Source: Gimesia benthica (lineage in GTDB: Bacteria; Planctomycetota; Planctomycetia; Planctomycetales; Planctomycetaceae). Taken from it: 64,000 nucleotides of DNA. The stretch's first letter is position 1, and every line of letters begins with the position of its first letter. The stretch spans positions 3,876,501 to 3,940,500 of the forward strand of contig NZ_CP043930.1 of NCBI RefSeq assembly GCF_009720525.1, given 5' to 3'. Both the position numbers and the translations under genes were made by a program. Below are positions 57,117 through 64,000 of the stretch, piece by piece. A model generated the notes under the pieces. The model saw nothing but the letters and a program-made list of their open reading frames with translations. It did no database searches and was not told the DNA's origin.

Positions 57117-57444
57117 TGGAGCGTCAGTGATCTGAGCGGCAAAGCGCTGGCTGCCGGTAATTTATAACTGCGTTGTATATGTCACTGGGCGCTAATTTAC
57201 GTAAATTTATGAGATTTGTTTGAATCACCAAATAGTAGTTACAGAAATCAATGTCAAGCGGCTTACCTGGTTCTCGGGTAGTATGAGATCAAGACAGGCA
57301 TATTTGCCGCAGAGTGTCATTCTCGTGTTCTCTCATTTGTTACAGTATGTGGGGGGAAAAGAAAGACTAACCTGGCAACGGTTACCAGAATTTAGAGGTG
57401 AATTGATATTTGAGGCAGAGGGAATTAATTATAAATTTTTGTGA
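57117..57444. other. AT-rich left flank of the KAP island
   Basis: 328 bp. Composition shifts to AT-rich at about 57165. It holds a 14-bp perfect palindrome (AATTTACGTAAATT, 57194-57207) and a 74-codon plus-strand frame with a TTG start (57220-57444) that ends right at the stop of the convergent KAP gene. That frame may be a remnant, but no family is recognised. No tRNA or direct repeat is seen. Confidence 0.4.
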
Positions 57445-60400
57445 TCATTCTTCACTAGAGTTTTCTTCTTCAACTTCAGTACTCTTATCTGAATTTTTCA
57501 AATCGGGATTTCGTTCAATACCAAAATATGACGCAATAGATGTAATAGTATCCCTGACGCCAGACTCATCAGACTCATCAACATAATCTTGCAAACGGTT
57601 AGTAAAATCCTGCACCTCGTATTCAGCACTAACCTTCTTCAGAAAGTCATTATTCTGGGCAGCAAAATGTTCCAACCAAGTCAGTCCTTTGTCTTTTTTC
57701 TTCTTCTTTATAATTGGTGTAAACAAAAAGGATAGAACCTGGTCAGTTGAAGCAAGAGCCTCTGCGTCATTTATTTCCTCACCATACATAGTGAAAAATT
57801 CATCACAGATCTCTCCATCTGCTTGAATTGCTATTCTAATAATTCGATCTCTTAGAACTTTTCGGGTTCCAGTTTCTTCAAGGCATTCTAAAATGTCTGT
57901 CCATTTATTTTGCATCCATTCTGGTGGTAATTTATCCCCATTGATTATTAGTGATACATGATCTTGAATTGCATCCGAAAAATTGTTGGACAGACTAGGT
58001 GCAACTCCTCTTTCAAAAAGAGTGATAACTAATGAGCAACAAGCATATTCATTTCGAAAGTCAGTTTTCCAAGCCTCTTCGCTCATTTCTCGCAATCCTT
58101 GTCTACACCAATTCACAAAGACCGGCACTTCATTACTTGCTTCAATTACTATGTCCAGATAAAGAAAAACATCCTTTGTATCAAATCCAGCACCAGAATT
58201 TATTATCAACTCACAGAAGTCTTCATTACTAACAAGTATTTTTAGTATGTTTCTAAACCGATTATTATCAGATTCATCATTCAGTTCTGACCTAAGTCTT
58301 TTCCAATTTTTCATAACGAAATCTGATGTAAATACAATTTCAGAATCATCAGACTCTGCTAATATCTTGAGCATCCCAAGTTTCAATAAATGAAATTTAT
58401 CTTCCGTTTCAAATTCATAGTCACCTACAAGTTCTGAAATCAAATTAAAACGTTCAGACACTTCATAATAATTGGAAATAAACGAGTCAACTGGCGATGA
58501 AATAACATTCATCAGCATCTTAAAACCTGAGTCCGAGTTTCCTATTGAAGGTGATTTGGGAAGTTCTGGATTTACTAATTGCGAACACAAAATTATTGTT
58601 GCTTGTGCTGATTCATTATCCTCGTTTTTGGCATTGTGAAAATGATGATACAAATGGCCTGATTGAAAGATAGCTTGTAAAATAGTCAGAGCATCTTCGT
58701 CATTAAGAGTGTGCATCTGAAGCAGACCCGCTAGTAGGTTGGACACCTCGTCAATTGGTGCATTTTTATCTGCCTCAAGTCGTTGTTGGATCGCGGTATA
58801 TATCGCTTGCCAAGAAGAAAATATTGCACTTTGATAAGTTATTTTAAAAGCAATGACATGAGAGTCTGAAAACTTACCAGATGAAATCGATGAAACTAAA
58901 GAGTTTGAAATCGAATCAAAATTTCCACTTGCCTTAAACCTAGATCTATATGGAATTAAAGTATTTGTTTTTTCAATTTCAGGACATACTTTGACCCATT
59001 CTTCTCCTTCAAAAGGAAGGGTTATCTTCTTCGGAATTATTTTATTGTGATTGAGTAACTCTACAGTTCTTAAAAATTTAGATAATGAATCAACTATTAA
59101 CTTCGAATCTAAACGATCATCTTTCTGAGGTTCAAGCTTTGCAAATTCATTCAAAACTTTCGGAAGAATCTTCTTTGAAAATAGCTCATCATCCACCAAA
59201 TTTAAGAGGGCACATATTCCATCTGGTTCTGTTTCTGTAATAGGTGACCATCTTCTCATTATTTTTGAAGCGAATTCAAGATATTTAATTATTTCTGCGC
59301 GTTCAGGACCAGCGAAATTGTCTAATAAACCAGATGATTTTAACTGTAAAGCAATGGTTGCAAGTCCTGCTGGCTCCTCTTCATACCATTTCGTTGAAGC
59401 AAGTATTTCAAGTACTGACCAAAATCCAGTGCCATGACGTTTTTCCAAGTCAACGAGATTTTTTGTGGTTGTGTCTTTAAGGGCGTTCGTGATCAATTCT
59501 GCAAGTAATATTTCTAGGCCTTTGATAGCTCTTACATTAAATGCAAGTCCTGCCAGACTACTTTTTAGTTCGTCGCCCAATAACCTCAAGTCATCATCTG
59601 ATGGATATACGTCTCTCCGCATTTTATCTATTAAAGCTTGTTCCTTTTTTCGAGATAAAACATAGTAAGCAACATGTCCTATTGGAAATTCATGTTGCCA
59701 TTGACGATGAATCGCGCCTATTTGATTAACATACAGTTTGAGCTCTCTTGGTGTCGGCGGATCACCATTTCGAGCTCTGCAATGATCGAAGACTCGATAG
59801 ATTATATGTTGATCTTCAATGTGATTTGGAAGAGCACGCTCGACAAGCTTAAATAGAAAAGACTTCCAATCTGACAAAACAGGTGGAGCAACATGAAATC
59901 GGATTTGAAAGCTCTTATCAAGAAAAGATTCAGTAGTCCTTGTTACTTCACTCTTTCCATTTGACTCTAAAGAATTTGTACTCAGAGATGCAGAATCTAT
60001 TTTGTTTGAAAGTTCATGTTCCTCCGGATGATTCCATAATCGACGCATTCGAATTGGATCATACGGTACAATTACCCATAGATATTTAAACCATTTCTCA
60101 AAGTCGTGGTTCCTATCATGAAGAAAGGTTTGAAGAGTTCCCCAAATCCCTAATGCTGTTTCGGCGTCAACACGGTCTAGATTATCTAAAACAAGCAATA
60201 GTCTTCGAGAATCATTTGAAAGAGATTCATTCATGAGATCTCTGAAGTACTCATCAAACTCTAAAGATGTTGGATCGGGTGTTTCGATTGTCTCTGTCTT
60301 TGTTTCATTGACTGTATGCTGAACCAGAAAAGCACCATTTGAAAATTCATCATCTTCTTCATCTTGAGATTCCGATTCATGAGATCTTATGCTGGAGTTG

Positions 60401-61197
60401 CCATTACGATAGCAATATCTAAACCGCCAAAGAGAAGCAATGAGTAGCAAAATGCCAATGCAAAAGAACCAATTCGGAGGCAAAAACCATTCTAACGAAA
60501 CACCTTTACTCAGGCCCTCAAAGATAAAAGCTAAAGCAATAGGAACTAAGAAAACAGTGAGTGTTTGAACTTTATATCGAAGCCATAGCCAACGATAAAA
60601 TAAAACTCCAAAGGGAGAGAGGGACAACAAAGAACCAAGAAAAAAAAACCAATTCACTGATAATAGCCAACCCAACGATACACCTTGGCGAAACCCTCCT
60701 GCTAAGAATGCCGTCCCTATGGGAACAAGTAATAGCGAAATCGCCATTGCCTTACCGAGTTTGGTAGGTTTGGGTATCATTTTAGTTGTTGTTGTTTTTC
60801 TTCGGTTTGCTAACTCCTCAAGCTTCCTTTTCCAAATTATTTTGTTTGCCCAGCCGTATTCAGTTAATGAAGTCGCAACAGTTTCGAGAAATGTTCGTCT
60901 TAAAGGGTCTCCCTCATGGGCCCAGGCATCGAATAAGACAACCGTGTAGTTTTCGTTACCTTTGAATCTATCTGTTATAAACTGAACAACGGTAGATTTC
61001 CCAGATCCCCAGCCTCCCTCGAGGCCAATTGCTTTCCCTCCCATCTCTGATGATTCAATCATGTTAGAAATGGCATCAGCAACTCTTCTGTGAGGCCCAA
61101 CGTCATCTGGTGAGGCGAAAGCATCAATCGAGGAAGGAAGGTCGTTAAGAAGATGAGTTTTGCAGACTGTACTGGGTTCCCCGTCCATTATTTCCAT
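57445..61197 (-). CDS. KAP-family P-loop NTPase, large, membrane-inserted
   Basis: A 1250-residue NTPase. Walker A is LEGGWGSGKSTVV (Lys67), followed by the KAP signature FDAWAHEGDPLRR. Four hydrophobic helices are inserted at about 148-270 in a two-fold repeat (GVSLGWLLSVNWFFFLGSLL; GVSLEWFLPPNWFFCIGILL). Walker B is RLLLVLDNLDRVD near 335-348, then IVPYDPIRMRRLW. The remaining ~750 residues look helical and unlike any domain I recognise, ending in an acidic tail. KAP NTPases are associated with phage exclusion and other conflict systems. Its AT-rich composition contrasts with both flanks, suggesting transfer. ATG at 61197. Confidence 0.87.
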   Translation of the reverse strand: MEIMDGEPSTVCKTHLLNDLPSSIDAFASPDDVGPHRRVADAISNMIESSEMGGKAIGLEGGWGSGKSTVVQFITDRFKGNENYTVVLFDAWAHEGDPLRRTFLETVATSLTEYGWANKIIWKRKLEELANRRKTTTTKMIPKPTKLGKAMAISLLLVPIGTAFLAGGFRQGVSLGWLLSVNWFFFLGSLLSLSPFGVLFYRWLWLRYKVQTLTVFLVPIALAFIFEGLSKGVSLEWFLPPNWFFCIGILLLIASLWRFRYCYRNGNSSIRSHESESQDEEDDEFSNGAFLVQHTVNETKTETIETPDPTSLEFDEYFRDLMNESLSNDSRRLLLVLDNLDRVDAETALGIWGTLQTFLHDRNHDFEKWFKYLWVIVPYDPIRMRRLWNHPEEHELSNKIDSASLSTNSLESNGKSEVTRTTESFLDKSFQIRFHVAPPVLSDWKSFLFKLVERALPNHIEDQHIIYRVFDHCRARNGDPPTPRELKLYVNQIGAIHRQWQHEFPIGHVAYYVLSRKKEQALIDKMRRDVYPSDDDLRLLGDELKSSLAGLAFNVRAIKGLEILLAELITNALKDTTTKNLVDLEKRHGTGFWSVLEILASTKWYEEEPAGLATIALQLKSSGLLDNFAGPERAEIIKYLEFASKIMRRWSPITETEPDGICALLNLVDDELFSKKILPKVLNEFAKLEPQKDDRLDSKLIVDSLSKFLRTVELLNHNKIIPKKITLPFEGEEWVKVCPEIEKTNTLIPYRSRFKASGNFDSISNSLVSSISSGKFSDSHVIAFKITYQSAIFSSWQAIYTAIQQRLEADKNAPIDEVSNLLAGLLQMHTLNDEDALTILQAIFQSGHLYHHFHNAKNEDNESAQATIILCSQLVNPELPKSPSIGNSDSGFKMLMNVISSPVDSFISNYYEVSERFNLISELVGDYEFETEDKFHLLKLGMLKILAESDDSEIVFTSDFVMKNWKRLRSELNDESDNNRFRNILKILVSNEDFCELIINSGAGFDTKDVFLYLDIVIEASNEVPVFVNWCRQGLREMSEEAWKTDFRNEYACCSLVITLFERGVAPSLSNNFSDAIQDHVSLIINGDKLPPEWMQNKWTDILECLEETGTRKVLRDRIIRIAIQADGEICDEFFTMYGEEINDAEALASTDQVLSFLFTPIIKKKKKDKGLTWLEHFAAQNNDFLKKVSAEYEVQDFTNRLQDYVDESDESGVRDTITSIASYFGIERNPDLKNSDKSTEVEEENSSEE

Positions 61198-61421
61198 CCA
61201 ACATAAGTATACTTGTAAGGGCGTAATCTAGTTGTAGCTATGTATGCATTAGTTTAGTCGATAAAACCAAAGAATCAAACTTTGAAAAGAGTACTAATGT
61301 CATAACTTATGATGGAAGTGTGTGTATATTGCTCAAGGTACCCGCGATGCTTGGAAATAGTTCTAGCATTGTAAGTTAGTTAGTAAAATACCCTATGTGA
61401 GAAAAAGTCTGTATCTCACTA

Positions 61422-64000
61422 TTACTGTTTGCGTTTGAGCTTTTCGAGGCGGCGTTCTTCGCGGCGTTTTTCGCGTTCTTTGCGATGCTCCTCGCGTTCC
61501 TTCTGGATGCGTTCCATTTCTTCAGGGGTCCGCTCGGGGAACAGGCTCTGAATCTGGGAACCAATGCCGCCTCCCAGCACGGCGTCGAGGGCGTTCACGC
61601 CCATCTGTTTGGCGTAATTACCCACCGAGCTCATGTCGACCTTGGGTTTTTTGAGCGTGCCGCCGATGGGTAGTTTGAGCGGACGGCTGAGCAGCGCCTT
61701 GATCAGCGGCTTGTCGCTGTCCTGGGGCAGCATGTTTGTGAAACCCACTTCGGCAATGAGGTCGAGTGATTCATCGAGGCCCACCGAACCGGTCGTGGTA
61801 ATCGTGATGCCCTTCATGTTGACCTGGAACGGGCTGTGATAAACGCGGCCGTCAATCATATGGTATTGCACGGTCTGATTGTTGACCTGCATGAAGATCG
61901 CATCGGGGCCGATCAGGCGGCCGTCACGATTGATGTTGATCATCGCCAGGACCTGATCAATCTTTCCCGCGAGAGCATCGAACAAGGGGCCCGGTCCCAC
62001 CTTGGCTGACTGGATGGACATCGCACCGCGGGCTTCACCCAGCGCCGGTTGGTCAAGCGGAATAATGGCGTAGTCCTGGCTCAGTGAGAACTGTCCCTGA
62101 ATACTGGTGCTGTTGGCGATCATCGGCGCCACAAAACGCAGCGAGTTACGGGTCATTTCGGGAGTGAACTGAAAGCGGTCAATCACTTCCCCCTTACCAA
62201 AGACAAGGGCCGCCGGTTTGACGTCCAGTCGAATGATGGGGGCCACCCGCAGTCGACCGCCGCTGACCTGCAGGTCGATGGGGGTAATATGAATCTGGCC
62301 ATCTTTGATGCGGGCTTCGATGGTCGTCTTGCCACTGGTCAGGCCGCGAATGTTGGCCTGTTCCCAGCCGATACCCGCTTCGCCGGTCAGATCCTGGTAA
62401 CGGGTCGTCGGTACGAACAGGGGCCGCGTGTTGGGATACAGTGGTCGGGGCTGAATATTGTCGAGGGCCACCGCTTCCACTTGTTCCGACTGCGGCGAGC
62501 CGAGCGGGCCATTCAAGTTAAAGGGACGTGTCTCTCTCCCGACAATCTGCACATCGGGGCCAAGTTTGCTGCGCAACAGGGGAGTCAGATTTTCCCAGTC
62601 GTAGGTCACTTCACCCGCCAGGCGGATGTTGCGGCTGGTACTCCAGTTGTCGATTTTGCCTTTCGCTGTCAGATCGAGCATCTCAGAGTGAATCAACATC
62701 TGATTGACTGCGACAGTGTCTTCCTGCAGATTCTGACGGGTGTCCCCTTCGATGCGGATCTCCGGCTCCTGCCAGCTGATCACCCAGCCCGGGTTGCGCT
62801 GGCTGGCAATCGGTTCTTTTGTGACCCGCGTATCGGGGCGACGGGGCGCTTCGATGGCGAAGTCCTTGATGGTCGTCCGCCAGTTCGCCATCCGGCCCTG
62901 ATCATTGACGATCACGTTGGCCTGCCCCTGGATGTTTCCATAATATTTTTGTCCCGGCGGTTCTGCGGGATTCTGGAACCAGCTGGTCATCTGGTGCAGG
63001 TCGCCATTGAAGGCGAGTTTCCCGTCGAGCGAGGGAGTGCTGACTTCAGCGTGGGGCAGTTGTACTTCAATCCCTTCGCCATTGACGGCAACCGCCTCAC
63101 TCCGCCAGGCCAGTGTGGCGAGTTTCAATGTCTTGTGTTTGCCATCCCAGCTGCCGGCTGTTTTGAGTTCGGCCCGCGGCTCATCGATCCAGAGGGAAGG
63201 AGACGCGATATGCAGATTGGTCAGGTCGAGGGTTGTGTTTTCGTGTGCCACGTACTCGTCACCAATCGAGATTGCCGAGGAGAACTGTACATTGCCTCCC
63301 AGCTCCAGGTCCTGGCTCCCCAGGGGACGTACACGATCGGCCCAGGACGCGATTTTACCCCGTAACTGGACCTGGAACGGAAGCACCTGCTGTTTCTGAT
63401 CTGCTTCCGCCTGTCGTTCGATGGTTGTCGGTGCTTTGAGTTTCGCCTGGAAAGAATCTTCGCCGGCGAGCAGCGTGACGATAAAACGTTCGACGTGCAG
63501 CTGCTTCTCATCGGTTGTACCGGCGCCATCGATGGTGAGTTCGAGCTTGGGCTCGCTCCAGCCGCGGCGATCGGGGGCCGCCAGCTGCAGGTTTTGAAAT
63601 GTCAGGTAAGACTGAGTTTTCCAGTTCTCGTTCTCGATCTGAAAATCGACCTCCCCTTTAAGTTTCCCCTTGAGGGCCACAGCCTGCAGATCGACAAACT
63701 GCTCCAGGTGCTGTGAGAGCAAATCGAGGTCCGCTTCGAGCTGAATCTTGAGGTCCCGTGCATTACCGCTGCCGCTGAGCTTAAGGAAGTCCGAGGCACA
63801 GCGGAGCGATTCTATTTCGAACTGTTCCGCTTCGCGGCGGACCCGCATCAGCAGTTCGATCGGCTGCTGCCAGCGGATTTCGCGTCCCTGGTTCACGCCG
63901 GTCAGATCGGAAGTTTTCAGAGCAACGAGCCAGGTCTGGTCTGCTGCCTCTTCGGGTTTATGCGGATTATAGTTGGAGAGTTCGAAGTTGACGTTCCCCG
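61422..64000 (-). CDS. AsmA-like envelope protein (5' partial)
   Basis: The last ~860 residues of a larger protein; the frame stays open to the window edge, and the GTG at 63896 is probably internal. It is beta-rich and repetitive (VNFELSNYNP, VDFQIENENWKTQSYLTFQN, GNVQFSSAISIGD, LRLAGEV-type strands), like AsmA/TamB-type proteins that bridge inner and outer membranes for lipid transport. Near the end, SVGLDESLDLIAEVGFTNML and LPIGGTLKKPKVDMS fit the AsmA-2 C-terminal region. A highly charged coiled tail (RTPEEMERIQKEREEHRKER) follows. Normal base composition marks the right edge of the KAP island. Confidence 0.8.
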   Translation of the reverse strand, partial: GNVNFELSNYNPHKPEEAADQTWLVALKTSDLTGVNQGREIRWQQPIELLMRVRREAEQFEIESLRCASDFLKLSGSGNARDLKIQLEADLDLLSQHLEQFVDLQAVALKGKLKGEVDFQIENENWKTQSYLTFQNLQLAAPDRRGWSEPKLELTIDGAGTTDEKQLHVERFIVTLLAGEDSFQAKLKAPTTIERQAEADQKQQVLPFQVQLRGKIASWADRVRPLGSQDLELGGNVQFSSAISIGDEYVAHENTTLDLTNLHIASPSLWIDEPRAELKTAGSWDGKHKTLKLATLAWRSEAVAVNGEGIEVQLPHAEVSTPSLDGKLAFNGDLHQMTSWFQNPAEPPGQKYYGNIQGQANVIVNDQGRMANWRTTIKDFAIEAPRRPDTRVTKEPIASQRNPGWVISWQEPEIRIEGDTRQNLQEDTVAVNQMLIHSEMLDLTAKGKIDNWSTSRNIRLAGEVTYDWENLTPLLRSKLGPDVQIVGRETRPFNLNGPLGSPQSEQVEAVALDNIQPRPLYPNTRPLFVPTTRYQDLTGEAGIGWEQANIRGLTSGKTTIEARIKDGQIHITPIDLQVSGGRLRVAPIIRLDVKPAALVFGKGEVIDRFQFTPEMTRNSLRFVAPMIANSTSIQGQFSLSQDYAIIPLDQPALGEARGAMSIQSAKVGPGPLFDALAGKIDQVLAMININRDGRLIGPDAIFMQVNNQTVQYHMIDGRVYHSPFQVNMKGITITTTGSVGLDESLDLIAEVGFTNMLPQDSDKPLIKALLSRPLKLPIGGTLKKPKVDMSSVGNYAKQMGVNALDAVLGGGIGSQIQSLFPERTPEEMERIQKEREEHRKEREKRREERRLEKLKRKQ

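Noticed and set aside
57117-61420. tRNA-flanked genomic island with attachment repeats
   Set aside because: No tRNA, integrase or matching direct repeats were seen at either edge; only the composition change supports transfer.
62289-63365. 358-codon plus-strand frame antisense to the AsmA-like gene
   Set aside because: Shadow of the minus-strand gene, which has clear AsmA-type repeats; the antisense product has no recognisable motif.

Overview
The window looks like a chromosomal segment of a planctomycete, most likely a Gimesia/Planctomyces-type member of the Planctomycetaceae (an inference from gene content; no 16S gene is present). The evidence is a set of families typical of that phylum: a DUF1559 pilin-like protein with an H-X9-DG tail, the DUF1549/DUF1553 + DUF1501 + pre-peptidase C-terminal domain trio, a secreted sulfatase, a DUF1570 peptidase, a Tat-exported TIM-barrel protein, 24-residue leucine-rich repeats, and a TPR-redoxin protein.

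Layout. 1-4.5 kb: a gene end, a secreted hypothetical, RNase D, a MotB-like protein, a small hypothetical and a two-TM FtsB/DivIC-like protein downstream of enolase. 4.5-13 kb: housekeeping block with eno, then psd-pssA (overlapping), ribE, rsmA, guaB and an exported cell-envelope-type protein. 13-17 kb: glycosyltransferase, TIM-barrel protein and a membrane P-loop ATPase, all on the minus strand. 17-24.3 kb: CNNM/CBS protein, metG, a glycosidase-like secreted protein, a type II secretion pseudopilin and a sulfatase. 24.3-24.6 kb: a REP-doublet-like inverted repeat and a bidirectional terminator. 24.6-35.5 kb: the DUF1549/DUF1553-DUF1501-PPC cluster, DUF1570 peptidase, AI-2E-type permease and a secreted beta-helix protein. 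35.6-40.2 kb: rsgA, an FHA protein, RNase P RNA (rnpB), a Tyr/Asn/Arg-rich secreted protein, a DUF1559 pilin-like protein and tRNA-Leu(CAG). 40.3-45.4 kb: an accessory stretch with a lipoprotein, a four-Cys protein, an orphan antitoxin beside a toxin broken by a REP-like repeat, and two adjacent trypsin-like proteases. 45.9-57.1 kb: CLC antiporter, a multi-PAS histidine kinase, a radical SAM protein, an LRR protein, a BNR-repeat protein paired with a MoaD/ThiS-like protein, and a TPR-redoxin protein. 57.2-61.4 kb: a visibly AT-rich island with one 1250-residue KAP-type NTPase. 61.4-64 kb: an AsmA-like protein running off the window.

How genes work together. psd and pssA are consecutive steps of phosphatidylethanolamine synthesis and overlap. 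The DUF1549/DUF1553 gene and the DUF1501-PPC genes diverge from a 519-bp AT-rich region, as in many planctomycete extracellular modules. Both the Tyr-rich secreted protein and the DUF1559 pilin-like protein have a sigma-54 (-24/-12) promoter signature with exact GG-N10-GC spacing, which suggests that two surface or secreted products are under RpoN control. The most novel-looking elements are the KAP island, the protease pair with its duplicated glycine-zipper tail, and the REP-like repeats, one of which has broken a toxin gene.
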